Origin: Diospyros lotus
Lineage: Eukaryota; Streptophyta; Magnoliopsida; Ericales; Ebenaceae
Reading direction: 5' to 3'
Assembly: GCF_014633365.1 (NCBI RefSeq)
Contig: NC_068341.1
Span: 25,650,339-25,714,338, forward strand
DNA length: 64,000 nt
Positions 1 through 12,066 of this stretch are shown one piece after another (within the stretch, counting starts at the first letter, position 1; each line of letters starts with the position of its first letter). The notes beneath the pieces were generated by a model. The model did no database searches. It was not told where the DNA came from and worked only from the letters and a program-made list of their open reading frames with translations. The position numbers were made by a program, and so were the translations under genes.

Positions 1-2160
1 CTGTTCTTGGATCTTCCGACCCTTCCAATAGGAAACTAACCTCCTATGGGGGACTCTCCTCATTCTCTCCTCTGGAGTTCCTTCGCTGACCAGGAGCTTC
101 TTCTCATGGCGTTTTTTCTTTCATCTCAGCACTCCTTGCTATGCTTATAGAGGCCATGTAACATTTGCGGGCTGAGCGTAAATCTCCTCGCACCTCACCT
201 ATCCCACCGACCGTAGGGAACTTTATCATCATATGATATATGCTAGGAATAGCCCGAAGAGCGTTGAGGCCCAATCTTCCCATAATCATGTTATAAGCCG
301 CAGGAACATCCACCACTAAGATATCTAGCATGACCTGGGAGGTTCAAGAACCTTTTCCCAAGGTTAGCAAAAGCTGGATGACCCTATCTAAATATAGTGC
401 TTCCCCATCAAATCCCACCAAGGGGACCCGAGCCGGCCTTAGCTGCTTCATCCTGTACCTCATGCCCAAGAAGGCTTGTCTATACAAAATTTCTGAAGAA
501 CAACCTAGGTCCATGAGGATCCGCTGAAGCTCACACCTTCCAAGTTCGGCTGTTATTACCAGGGGATCACGATTTGGGTACCCAGGGAGGTCACTATCCA
601 AAAAAGAGATCGTTTCCCCCCTCCTCGACCACTTTTTCCCAGAGATTTGGCTACTCGCTGCAACCTCTTCGCCTTTCGCCCCCCAGGACTTCCCCCGCGG
701 CCAACGTATGAAATACTCGAGGCTGAGGAGGATCTTCTACCACCTGCAGTGGTCTCTCCCTTCGGGGCGAATGCTAAACTCTATCTCGCCCTTCAGCTCG
801 ATCCCTCCTGGTGGAGAGACTACGCGACCGCAAATGCCGCTCCCTCCCCCTTCAGGGATCTGCTTCCCTAGCAACATAATTTCTAAGAAAACCTAGATTA
901 ATCAGCTCTTGGATCTCTTCTTTCAACTGGTGACATTCCTCCGTATCATGACCATGATCTCGATGGAAGCGACAATACTTATTCCGGTTCCTTTTGTCAG
1001 ACGGTTCTCTCATCGGTCGGGGCTTCTTCAGATAGTCCTTATCCACGATGGTGGCAAGGATCTCTACTCTTGGGGCATTCAGAGGGGTAAAACTAGTCAA
1101 CTCCTACCGAGGACGATGCTTATCTTTTTTATCCTCCCTTCTGCCCTCGCTCTTATGTTATTCGGGATGTCTCTTTTTTTCCTTTTTCTCAGTGTGCTCT
1201 GCCCTTTTCGCCTGCATAACCTCCTCGGCATTAATGTACTTCGTGGCCCGGCCTAAGATATTCGTAAATGTAAGCGGGGGAGTTTTAGCCAGTGACTGAG
1301 CGAAGGGACCAGGCTTAGGGCATTCTAGAATGCCACCATAACGACACTATGGTCGAAGTTTTCGATACTCAGAGCTTCCATATTAAAACGTGAGACAAAA
1401 TCCTTCAAAGATTCACCTTGGTTCTGCTTCAGGCTCACGAGGGCCATAGTGGACCTTCAGTGCCTCCGGAGAGGCACAAAGTGGGCTAGAAAACTACCCC
1501 AAAGCTGCGCAAAATTAGCTACCAAGTGATGGGCCAGGTTTGAATACCAAGCATGTGCGTGCCCCTCCAGTGTTGCCAGGAAGACTCTACACCACATTAC
1601 ATCAAGGGCATCTTGCACCATCATAGGGGAGATAAAAAGATCTAGGTGGTCCATCGGGTCAGAAGTCCCCGCATAAGGCTTGATGGCAGTATGGCAACCA
1701 TGATTTTCGGACTAAGGGGTTAGTTCACCATTGTCCCCTAAGACTCACCCAGCTTTGGCTTTAGGGCTGCAATCTCTTCCTCCAAGTGCCACAACCTTCT
1801 CTCATGTTGTTGCTGCGCGTACAACATACCGGAAGACTTTGCGGCCTCCCCATGCTCGTCCTCCCTACCGTACCCCCGAGTGTCCCTCTCGAGCGGGCAA
1901 GATTCCTCCTCCTTCAAGGGTTCCTGCCTCTCTTCCGCCTGAGAATGATGGGCTTGCTAGTGTTGGTGGTCCAAGAAGCCAGTGAGAAACTCCGTCAAGC
2001 GCTGAATCTGATTCTCCAAAAGCGTAATCCGATCAGGCGGGGGAGGAGGGTCATCTGGCCTACGGTCTCTCCCATGCGAGCTCCTTGGAGGATTATTCTG
2101 GCTCGGTTCCGAGGTGAGGTTACCACCGACAGCCCGAGTCTGTTGCCTTCTAGTCGCCAT
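1..2160 (-). pseudogene. gag-protease of the truncated gypsy element
   Basis: Degenerate gag-pol start. From ATG at 2160-2158 the first block is a hydrophilic, proline-rich N-terminus ending near 1957. A retrotransposon-gag core follows at about 1654-1457, with the hallmark ...ATLEGHAHAWYSNL.... The zinc-binding C-terminus is at about 1100-990. A retropepsin-like domain follows at about 601-344, where the expected D-x-G active site reads DLGCSSEIL, so the catalytic DTG/DSG triad is altered. The blocks sit in different frames, which shows several frameshifts or stops. It is inferred to be inactive. Confidence 0.7.
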
Positions 2161-2235
2161 CAAAACGAAGAAAATAACTTAACCGTCACAACAAGTTGTA
2201 TTGGAGAGATAGAAAAAAAAATGGCTCGGCCCCAC

Positions 2236-2246
2236 GGTGGGCACCA
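2236..2246 (-). promoter_or_regulatory. Primer binding site of the truncated gypsy element
   Basis: On the minus strand the sequence TGGTGCCCACC starts two bases after the LTR edge. It begins with the TGG expected to pair with a tRNA 3' CCA. It fixes the inner LTR edge near 2249. The primer tRNA was not identified. Confidence 0.55.
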
Positions 2247-2323
2247 ATTGATAATGCGGTAGCTGATCACCTCCGTCTGCCTCAACCAAAGTACCTTCAA
2301 TGGAGTCGGGGACTTGCTCCTAT

Positions 2324-4008
2324 TGTTTTACTTTTGTATACTTAGTTTTGATGATGAAAAATAATATTTTATTTAATCTTTAAGTCATGAATCAAGGTTG
2401 TGGTTTTCAACATAAATCAATTTCAATATCAAGTATTACTTTGTGAGAATCAAAACCAAATGAATTTCAAGTATCGAGATTTCAAAGCCATATTTTTCTA
2501 AGTCTGGAAGCTTAAGCACCTTATAAGGAGACATATATGAAAATGTTTCTTTTTAGAAAACTAACTCCCGGTAATTCAATAGCTAACATTTATTAGTAAT
2601 AAAATGATTTTTAATGAATTTTTCAAGAAATAGAAAGTGTATATCTTGGAGGTGGTAAAATTACAAAATCCTAAGTTCCTACTAAAACCCAAATTCTACT
2701 TTCTTATTCTTATGGAATTTGATTTTTTAGATATTTTTATTGAATTCAAATGGAGGGTACTTTCTTATTTATATTTATGTATTAAAGTAAATGGAAGGTA
2801 AAATATAAATTAAACAAAATGAGACCATTTACTTAAACTAAAGAAATGTAAATATGTTGTAATGTTTTCAAACTTTATTCTGTTGAAAATCTTCTTCATC
2901 TGTCGACTGTGTGATTCAATCTGTCGACTATGCCCATAAATAGTCGACTATGCCTAAGGATAGTCGACTATACCTATTGTTCTGTTGACTATGTGTGGCT
3001 TATGTTGACTATATTTCATTATGTCGATTATTGTGAAAGGATAGTTGACTATGCTATTTATTCTGTCGATTATGTTTGTACATGATATTCAAAATTTTCT
3101 TTGTAATTTTTGATCTGTCGATTATGAGAAGTTTTGGTTGAGCAATAATCGATTATGCTTTCTTGTCTGACGACTATGCTTAGTTTTATTTGAAGAAATA
3201 GTCGACTAACCCATTTTGTCTGTTGACTGTTTGTTTCTCAGAAATCAATAACGGCTAGTTTTTCAAACTCCAACGGTCACAAACGGCTACATTTCTCTTT
3301 AATCTTGTGGGAAGCTTATAAATACAAGTCATGAATGATCAAAAGAAGGCTAATGGACGGGAATAAAACAATTTAAGCTTACTGTTACTCTGGTTTGTAT
3401 TTACAATGATTGGGCTTCAATTTTTTCTCTCTTCAAGGCTTTGATTTTAACTTATATTAATTCATTCAAGCCTTGTTTTCTTTTTTAGAGAACTTGTAAC
3501 TAAGAGTGTCAACTCTTAGCATCTCGTTTACATTTGTATCACTTTTATTTTCCTAGTTTTGTGCTAGAAAACTTGCTCGTTGAAGCAAGAGGTTGTAATT
3601 CCTAGTTAGGTGCTAGAGGACTTGCTTGTATAAGCAAGAGGTTGTAATTCCTAGTCTTGGACTAGAGGACCTACTTAGTTTAAGCAGGGGGTTTTAGTGG
3701 ATTGTTTGCAAAATCCTAAGTGAGGAGGTAAGATAGTGGATTAGGCTTGGGTTAAGCTGAACCACTATAAATCCTTGTGTTTTCTTGTGCTTGTGTTCTT
3801 TGATATATTTATCTTTCCAAGCATATCATTATTCCTCACTCGGTTCACATAATTATCTTTGTTCATTTGTCATTTTTATGCTTTACACTTTAAAACTCTA
3901 AAACCTCAATCTGTATCAAAAAGCTTTTCAAGTTCTATCAATTAAGTTTTTAAAATAACCAATTCACCCCCCCTCTTGGTGTGTGTCATAGCACCTCTCG
4001 TTCTAACA
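2324..4008 (+). mobile_element. Ty1/copia solo LTR (SIRE-like)
   Basis: An AT-rich insert within the gypsy LTR. It starts TGTTTTAC with a GTTTTGATGATGA stretch and ends in the run AATTCACCCCCCCTCTTGG, then CTCGTTCTAACA. This is the usual 3' end of plant SIRE-type copia LTRs. No primer site follows the AACA end; the host LTR resumes directly, so it is a solo LTR. I could not find a matching 5-bp target duplication (CCTAT against ACTCT), so the left edge may be off by some bases. Confidence 0.6.
2897..3235 (+). repeat. Interspersed GTCGACTATG repeat array inside the copia LTR
   Basis: About fourteen copies of GTCGACTATG or one- to two-base variants (GTTGACTATG, GTCGATTATG, GTCGACTGTG), spaced roughly 15-40 bases apart with unrelated AT-rich spacers. 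The core GTCGAC is palindromic. Function unknown. Confidence 0.8.
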
Positions 4009-4992
4009 ACTCTCTCGGTATCCCTCCGACGTTTAAGTCAGATTACCGAAATACCTTTAACACAAAAGAGTGCGATTTTAGAGTAGAGAGAGAGAGAGAG
4101 AAAAAGATCTGATCCCTTATGCGTTGTTGGTCATCTCCCTTTTATCCTCCTGCTAAGGTAAGGATCATCTTTCAAATTACCGGGATCCTTATCCCCCTCT
4201 TCGCGGAGCTGGGATCCTACCGATATGGACTCCATAATCACCTCCGAGGAGTTCGGGGTAGTTTCCATCTCCATGATCTTCGGTGGGATGGTTGATCCCG
4301 AGGAATCTGGAGAATCCTCGTCGAGTAACAAACTAGCTAGTGTGGTGATTTGCATCTGCCACGTGTCTCCTACAGACTCGGGTAAGATGACGTCAACAGA
4401 GTATCTCATCAGTGGACACGTAACACTACTGCCAATGGCCATATTTCTGTGATATTGAAGTAATTATGGACCCAATAGTATTTTCCCTTATCATAGAGGT
4501 GTAATTAAAATAATAAAAAAAAATATCACACAAAAATATCAAAATATAAGAGTTAAATTGATTTAAAAATATAAATATAAAAATATAATTAAAATAATAA
4601 AAAACATATAAGTAAAAATATGAATTTATCCTAATGGCAAAAATGAATATAATATATAATAGGGAAAATATCAAACAATGGTGGAAACACAGTTGCGAGG
4701 GGAGGGGCCGACCCCCTGGGAACGTCCCCACTTCGGTGCGGCTTCGATTTTAAACAAAAAAAAAAAAAGATGGGAACTTTCAGAACTCCCTCGTCACCTA
4801 TATTCTCTCTTCTTCCTTCCTCCTTTTTCCTTTTTCTTTTGAAATTTCAGATTTGTTTGATTGATTGAATCTCCACCACTCATCATCTCCAGACGGAAAT
4901 CCCCTTACTGCCAGACCTCCTCTTGGGTCCTACCGCTTCCTTCTTAAACTACCTAACACGTGGCTTCCTACGCGTCGTCCATTTCTCTCTCC

Positions 4993-4997
<5 letters not shown>

Positions 4998-5034
<37 letters not shown>
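4998..5034 (+). repeat. CT microsatellite in the F-box gene leader
   Basis: Perfect (TC)n run of 37 bases about 630 bases upstream of the start codon. CT runs are common in plant 5' UTRs. Confidence 0.95.
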
Positions 5035-5037
<3 letters not shown>

Positions 5038-5636
5038 CTCCTTATTTCTTCTTCAAAACCTTCACTTTGACAGCTTCTAGGACTTGAGGAAACCATAACC
5101 GTCGTCCCATCCCGGCCAAGGGTCACTCTAGGTACCTGTCCATGTATCTGTCTATTTATGTATTCATGTGTGTGTATTTCTAGCTGTGTATATGTATGTT
5201 TATCAGGGTATAGATGCCTCTGATCATGTTGTGGGCAAGTGACAATCTGTCTTTTTGGTAAAAAAATGAGAATGAATTGTCTCCCTTTATCTTTGGGAAG
5301 TCTAAATTCGTCGAGGTCTGGGATTTGTAGAGTTGCAAATCTGCTATGATCATATGCGATACGGAGAAATTTCTGGGAATTTTTTAGTTTCCTTAATGTT
5401 GATTACCGTGTTATGTAACTCTGCAGACTCTATATGATTTATTGAGAGATTGATGGGTATTAACTTGTTGTTTTGCTAGTTGGGAATTCTGTGCTCTATC
5501 TGTTTGTTTCCCCTTCTGACTTCATCTCTGTAACTTTGATGACAGAAACAAAGGTGAGTTTTGGGGGGCTGGAATTTGAAAAACGAAAAAACAAGAAAGA
5601 GGTATTTCGTATTGGAAGTTATATAAATATATATTT

Positions 5637-5658
5637 ATATATATATATATATATATAT
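5637..5658 (+). repeat. TA microsatellite just before the start codon
   Basis: A (TA)n run ends ten bases before the ATG at 5669, within a longer AT-rich stretch from about 5620. Confidence 0.95.
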
Positions 5659-5668
5659 GGAAGAGTAA

Positions 5669-8600
5669 ATGATTGGGGCAGAGGGATTTAGGACTGAGGA
5701 CTTGGGATTGTGCTTTGAGGAGCTAATGGTGTTTGCTGGTAGTGGTGGTGATATTGGGGTAGCTAAGATGTTAGGCGGTGGGGCGATCGCCGAGTGGAAG
5801 GACATTCCCATGGAGCTCTTGCTGCGAATCGTCTCGCTTGTCGATGATCAAACCGTCATTGTTGCCGCAGGAGTCTGCAGTGGGTGGAGAGATGCCATTT
5901 GCTGGGGACTTACCCACCTCTCCCTCTCATGGTATCATCTTGTTCCCCTCTTTTTGTGCCTGTTTGTAAATGTGTTGTGGTAATATTTGAATTAGTTTGT
6001 TCGTCAGTATACTGGTTATTCTGATTCTATTTGTCAAGAGAATAAGGCGGCCAATTTCCATCGGTACAGATAGTAGATTGCTTGATATTTTGTGCTCTCC
6101 CTGCGATTTGCATAAACCTTTATGTATTCTGAAGTTGAGCGTTCAGATTGTTCTTGTTCTTAGTTAGCATCCTTCTTTCTCTTTTTTCCAATTAGTACAT
6201 CAAATGAAATACTTTTTGTGTGAGAATTTCTGATTAGCATTAGCAGAATATTTCAGACACCACGCCCAATATATGAAAAAAAAAAAATAAAAAATTGGTG
6301 TCTTTAACTTCTTCTACTTGAGAAATTGATGAGACAATATAAACAATATGATAAAATCTATAGGCCAAAATGAAGCTAACTTGGGTAAATGTTCATAGTT
6401 TGAAATGCTATCTTTTGTCAAGAAAAATTGTTATTCATGTTACCTTGATAACTTACCTTTACCAGTTGGCTGGATCCTGCTAATCGATTTTTCTTTCTTT
6501 TTCCTTTTCGGCAGGTGCAAGAACAATATGAACAACTTGGTTCTATCTCTTGCTCCTAAGTTCACAAAACTGCAGACTCTGATTCTGCGGCAGGATTTTT
6601 CGCAGCTTAAAGATGATGCTGTTGAGGCTATTGCGAATTACTGTCATGACCTGCAGGATTTGGACCTTAGCAAGAGCTTCAAGGTTACTGATCGCTCTCT
6701 GTTTGCTCTGGCTCGTGGTTGTCCAAATCTTATAAAACTCAACATTAGCGGGTGTTCTTCCTTCAGTGATACGTCTATCTCGTATTTGGCTGGATTTTGC
6801 CGAAAATTAAAATACTTAAATCTTTGTGGATGTTCTAGAGCTGCATCTGACAAGGCACTGAAGGTAAGGAGTTGGAGCTTGTTATTTTCTCATTTTAGCC
6901 TTGGCAAGTGAACTTGTGAAGCTATTGTATGTAGGTTATCGGATACAACTGCAGTCAGTTGCAGTCCTTGAACCTGGGATGGTGCGAGTATGTCAGTGAT
7001 GCAGGAGTAATGAGTTTGGCATATGGATGCCCAGATCTGCGAGCCCTTGACCTTTGTTGCTGTAGTCTAATAACAGGTATCCCTCTCCCAATTAGTTGGT
7101 ATTCCAGAACCTCTATAAAAAAAAAAAAAGAGTGAATGGATAAATACAGAAGAAATTCTCATGACAAAAACTATTTTACACATCTTTGTTTGGTTTAGGC
7201 AACACAATGAATTACTATTTAGGCTGGGTCTATGGCTCAGAAAATCCGTAAACCTACACATTTGATGAGCATGGTTTCCTTTGCAATTCATCGTCGGGTA
7301 ATATACTTACCAAATTCGAATGCGTTATGTAATTAATTTCCTCACTGTAGCCACCCTTTAGTCTGGTTTGGACGAAATCATTGTGTATCTGAAAGCAAAC
7401 GGACTGTTGTTTTAATGTGAGATATGCAGATTCATTTAGTTCCTTACACAAATCATAACCCTTTTTGCTTGATATTCGTAGACTGAATGGAACCTCAGTA
7501 TGGCTGGTCCCCTTTTAGACACTGGGATATAGATAGTTTAATGAGAATTTTGCAAGAATAGAAGTATCTGTAGAATAATACATCCAGATGAACGATTAGC
7601 ATAAATGAAAGAGTACCAGCCAACACTACAAATTGTTAAACCAGTGTTATGTGGACTCTTGTCTTATCCATGTACACCGGGATATTACAACGGTAAGGAT
7701 GGATATTTCTCGTGGATGTGATAAGAATATGAGAATTTGGCAAGGATATGATTCCCCTGGATGATTGAAGTAAAAATTGACAGTATAGTTAATAGATGGT
7801 CCATTCACATGGATTCAAGGTAAATAATGTTATGTCATAACTGGTTGACTTACCATATCTAGTTTTTGAACTGTTGTATATATCCCCGCACCTTGGTATT
7901 GAGGTAGAGGGTATGACACCTAGGCACAGTCACGAAATCAAATCCTATACTTGTACTAAAATCTATTGTGATTGTGCCCGCTAAAATTTATTATGGATGC
8001 TGTGAAATGGTCTCCTTAGTGATTTATGCCCTGCTTTGGACTGTGGTGCTACAAGTCATCAACAGGTTTCGACTGATTAATTCAGATTCAGATTTTTTAC
8101 TCTGATTGATTATAAGTCTACAGGGGAGAACTGGCATCCACTCTGCATATACAAAGATATGGATGAGAACCATGACGAGTCTTCCAACTGGCTCTGGCCG
8201 AACCTGTTTTAACCCCAATATTGCTAGATCTAAGTCAGGGTTCGTCATGATGATTCTCCTTCCATTGGTACTGATCTCACCTCATGTTTGACATCTCATT
8301 GCAGATGAAAGTGTTATTGCTTTGGCAAACAATTGCCCTCATCTGAGGTCCCTCGACCTGTACTACTGCCGAAACATCACGGATAGAGCTATGTATTCAC
8401 TGGCTCAAAGCCGAGTACGGAACAAGCACCCAGAAATGTGGGAGTCCGTGGAAAACAGGTATCAAGAGAAGGAAGGGCTTGTGAACCTCAACATCAGCCA
8501 GTGCACGGCCCTCACCCCTCCGGCTGTCCAGGCCGTGTGCGACTCCTTCCCTGCGCTTCATACCTGCCCGGGAAGACATTCTCTCATCATAAGCGGCTGC

Positions 8601-8681
8601 CTGAACTTAACCTCGGTGCATTGTGCCTGCTCTGTACAAGGGCTCCGCGCAGCCAGCATGCTGCCTCACCCTGCTGTCTGA
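5669..8681 (+). CDS. SKP2A-like: F-box/LRR protein, SKP2A/SKP2B type (four exons)
   Basis: Exons 5669-5931, 6515-6863, 6935-7076 and 8305-8681 sum to 1131 bases, an uninterrupted frame of 376 residues. All three introns are GT..AG, and the codons split at introns 1 and 3 rejoin correctly (Trp, Asp). The start is the first ATG after an in-frame TAA at 5666. Residues about 42-75 form the F-box (EWKDIPMELLLRIVSLVDD...). Exons 2-4 hold cysteine-containing leucine-rich repeats such as LQDLDLSKSF and LKYLNLCGCS. In Arabidopsis this family is the substrate receptor of an SCF ubiquitin ligase; SKP2A binds auxin and promotes turnover of cell-cycle factors E2FC and DPB. That role is inherited from the family and not shown here. 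The Arabidopsis protein is about 360 residues, so length fits. It converges with the RABC gene downstream. Confidence 0.92.
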
Positions 8682-10107
8682 GTGAAGAAACGTGGGTAAA
8701 AATCTTGCAAGTTTGTTCCTCCTGTACATGTTGCATTTGGATTTGGCTGCTCTGCTTTGTGGGCTGAACTGACAATCAATACCTGTGAAGTTTGTTTATA
8801 TGTGGGTTCCTTCCTGCGGGTGCTGGGGTTTGTATCTTGTAGATGGTGGTGTAATGGCTGGCTGGTTATGGCTTTTGTTAACTGAATTTTCGATATGGCT
8901 CAAGGTGGTTGTGTTTGGAAAGTTACATATGTTTCGAAGGGAAGGAGGACAAGAAAGTAAATAAATAAATAAATAGACTGTTGGGTATGCCGAAAATGTA
9001 ATTAAACATATGGAGAGTGAGGCAGTAGAGATGTGTGAAGTTTGAAGGTGAAATGAAGACCTTATATCTAAGGATGGGGGGTTGGTTGGAAAAGGGGCTA
9101 CGGCTACCTTTATTTTGTTTAGAGGTTTATAAGGTCAATTGAATTGGTTTTTAAATTCATTTAGGCTTAGGCATGGGCATTAGCTTTTTATCGGTTACAT
9201 TTAACATTTAATATTTTTTTCAATACTAAAATTTGACACTTTACCAGTTTGAGTTTAAGAACTCATTAAACTCGTCATAAAAAGAAAGTAAATATGATTA
9301 TAACATTAAATTTTTAATAATTTTTATCTTTTTAATGAAAATGTTTTTAGAGAAGAAGAGGAAAAGAATGGCAAAATTATCAAAACAAATACAAAATATT
9401 AAATTGAGAGATGATAGTGTGTCCTTCCTTAAGGGGGAGGGGAGGGGACACCCTGCCCTTTTTTCCTCTCTGTCCCTCTGCAAATATAATAATTTCTCGT
9501 GATAAATATAACACTATTGACTTTAAATATTTTTTAATGTAAATGTTTATATATATGTATATAAACAAATCAATCGATGTTGAGATCATAATAGAGGAAT
9601 CTTACCAGTAACGTTGCTGTAGACAGTTTAAACAGTTTCCCCTCACCAATGTCATAAATAAATAAATACAATTCCTTGGAATGATGAGAGCAGCCTCCAA
9701 ACCACCAACATTAATAAAGTGCAGTGCTAACAGCCCCTTCCCCCTTTTCTCCTATTATTATTCAACTGAGAGGGCCACGCGAGCACATAATGCCTCTTTC
9801 ATCTTCGTTAACCATTAATGAGTAAAACCCCCGCCCGCGAACTCAACTAAAGCCTAGTTGGGATTAAATACATACCTAATATGATTTTAAACCCCCCCCC
9901 TGCATTAACCACTCTTTTATCATCTTCAATTCCATCAGTCTTTAACTTAAATGAAAAATAAAAATATATAAAAATCCTATGCTACTCTTTTAAGGGCAAC
10001 AATACCATGTACAATGCAAATGCAAAAGGTATTCTGTACAATGTTAAAACGTATTTGTACAATACAAAGATTTGCTGTAAAAAATAAAGGATGTATGGTA
10101 TAAAAAG
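8682..10107. other. 3' UTR of the F-box gene and intergenic spacer
   Basis: About 300 bases after the stop look like 3' UTR, with AATAAATAAATAAATA near 8960 as a possible polyadenylation region. The rest is AT-rich with no coding or repeat structure I can support. The 9-bp target copy TATAAAAAG at 10099-10107 borders the next element. Confidence 0.5.
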
Positions 10108-12066
10108 GGGCTATTATCACCAAAAAGTCAAAATGTTTTTGATTTTGGTTTTTTTTATCTAATGCTTTTAATTTTGGCAAGAAAAACCCAATTTCTAAAA
10201 TTAGTTGCAATTTTAGTTAATATTGAAATCAATTTTGATCGGTGTGTTACTTTGCCCAGGTGGCATGTCACTTGAAATTTAATTTATTTATTTATTATTT
10301 TTTTTTTTTTGAAGAAAAATGCTATCTTTTCTCTCCTCTGTCATTGCTGCCTCATTTCTTCTCTACCATGGTCGTTTCTTGCCTTACCTCGTAGCTGCCC
10401 AACGCCTTCTTACCTCATCACCTTTTCTCTACTTTACATGAATTAGTTAACATACACACAACATATATATATTTATATATACACACACAGAAACATATAC
10501 ACACACAACAATATATATATATATATACACACACAGAGCAAAATATACAATGGTTGACGACAACAGGGGGTGACAGACGACAGATCGAGCAACAATAGGG
10601 GATGACGGCGATGCTGCAGGGAAGGAGAGAGAGAGTGGGAAGGTGAAAGAGACAATGAAGTCTGATCTGAAGTCCGATTGGACTTCATCGAAGATCAGAC
10701 TTCGGCTAGAAAAGTCCGATCGGAGAAATCCAATAATGAAGGCCGTAGAAGTTCGATAACGAAGGTCGGATAAGTCCGATCAGAAAAATCTGATTGGAGA
10801 AATCTAATAATGAAGGTTGTAGAAGTCTGATAATGAAGGTCAAAGAAGTCCTATCAGAAAAAGTCCAATAATGAAGGCCGGAAAAGTCTAATCGAAAAAA
10901 GTCTGATAATAAAAGTCGAAAAAGTCCGATCAAAGAAGTCCGATAATGAAGACTATAGAAGTCCGATCGAAGAAGCCCGATAATGAAGACTATAGAAGTC
11001 CGATCGAAGAAACCCGATAATGAAGGTCGTAGAAGTCCGATATCGAAGGCCGGATAAGTCCGATCAGAAAAATCTGATTGGAGAAATCTGATAATGAAGG
11101 TTGTAGAAGTCTGATAATGAAGGTCAAAGAAGTCCTATAAGAAAAAGTCTAATAATAAAGGCCGAAAAAGTCCTATCGAAAAAAGTTCGATAATGAAAGT
11201 CGGAAAAGTCTGATCAAAGAAGTCCGATAATGAAAACTATAGAAGTCCGATCGGAGAAGCCCGATAATGAAGGCCGTAGAAGTCTGATAATGAAAACCAG
11301 AGAAGTCCGATCAAAAAAGTCTAATGATGAAGAAATCCGATAATGAAAACCGTAGAAGTCTGATAATGAAGAATGTAGGAGTTCAATCGGAGAAGTCCGA
11401 CAATGAAGGCTATAAAAATTCGATCGAAAAAGTCTGATAATAAAGGTCATATAGAGAAGTTCGATTGGAGAAATTTGATCGGACTTCTCCGACGAAGGTT
11501 GTCGAATTTCATCACCGATCTCTCTCTTTCACCCTCTCGCTAGCATCGCCATCACCCCCCACCGCCCGCTCAATCAATTGTCGGTTGCCCCCTCTATCGT
11601 CGATCACTGTATATTTTGTTGTGTATACATATTATTGTGTTTGTATATATAAATATTGTTATGTGTAAATATTTATGTATGTGTGTGTGTATATAATATA
11701 TGTTGTGTATGTATATAAATATATATTATTGTGTGTGTTAATTAATTGGTGCAAAATAAAAAAGAGACGATGAGGTAATTAGGTGACAATGAGGCAAGAC
11801 AAGAAGCAGCCATGACAGAGGAGGTAGTCATGGCAGAGAAAAGAAGATAGAATATTTTTTTTTAAAAATTAATAAAATAAATTAAAAAAATAAATTAAAT
11901 ATCAAGTGACATGACACCTAAACAAAACCACACGTCAATCAAAATTAATTTCAACATTGACTAAAATTATAACTAATTTTAAAAATTAGACAACTCTTTC
12001 CAAAATTAAAAATATTATATAAAATTGTCAAAATTCGAAAACGTGACTTTTTGGTACTACTAACCT
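10108..12066. mobile_element. Mutator-like non-autonomous foldback element with very long inverted repeats
   Basis: Left end GGGCTATTATCACCAAAAAG pairs with the reverse complement of the right end, AGGTTAGTAGTACCAAAAAG. The match continues inward with small indels for about 0.6 kb per arm (left about 10108-10690, right about 11465-12066). It includes the segments AGGTGGCATGTCACTTGA (left) and AGGTGTCATGTCACTTGA (right arm, reversed). Identical 9-bp TATAAAAAG copies flank it at 10099-10107 and 12067-12075, the duplication size of Mutator-like elements. No transposase is present. The centre is a tandem repeat. It sits between the two convergent genes. Confidence 0.82.
10690..11460. repeat. 37-bp tandem repeat core of the foldback element
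   Basis: About twenty degenerate copies of a unit near 37 bases, built from GAAGTCCGAT, CGATAATGAAGG and GTAGAAG blocks. Units around 10935-11040 are the clearest. Reading frames here, on either strand, are only periodic translations of the repeat. Confidence 0.85.

Larger units (their letters stand above)
1..4440 (-). mobile_element. Truncated Ty3/gypsy LTR retrotransposon (Tat-like), 5' part
   Basis: Read on the minus strand the order is LTR, primer binding site, gag, protease, then the window edge, so the rest of pol lies to the left of base 1. The gag start is near 2160. The lineage guess comes from the gag C-terminus, which has a CRFHRDHGHDTEEC zinc-binding stretch typical of plant Tat/Ogre-type elements. 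The LTR is interrupted by a copia LTR at about 2324-4008. The outer LTR edge near 4440 is approximate, and no target duplication can be tested because the other end is outside the window. Confidence 0.75.
2249..4440 (-). repeat. 5' LTR of the truncated gypsy element, split by a copia LTR
   Basis: The inner edge starts with TGATAAT next to the primer site. The flanks at 2249-2323 and 4009-4440 are GC-richer than the insert between them and resemble each other in style. The outer edge is a guess. The LTR promoter would drive leftward transcription, away from the F-box gene. Confidence 0.5.
4441..5668 (+). other. Spacer, 5' UTR and upstream region of the F-box gene
   Basis: 4441-4680 is AT-rich and featureless. 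Pyrimidine-rich leader-like sequence follows from about 4790. A plausible 5' UTR intron could use a donor near 5139 (CTAG|GTACCTGTCC) and an acceptor near 5479 (TTTTGCTAG), but no frame constraint tests this. The sequence holds a CT and a TA microsatellite. Confidence 0.45.

Noticed and set aside
2897..3235. CRISPR-like regular repeats
   Set aside because: Spacing is irregular, repeats are about ten bases and diverged, and the context is a plant LTR.
10473..11668. Reading frames of 60-80 residues in the foldback element
   Set aside because: They are translations of the 37-bp tandem repeat and TA/CA runs with no independent coding signal.
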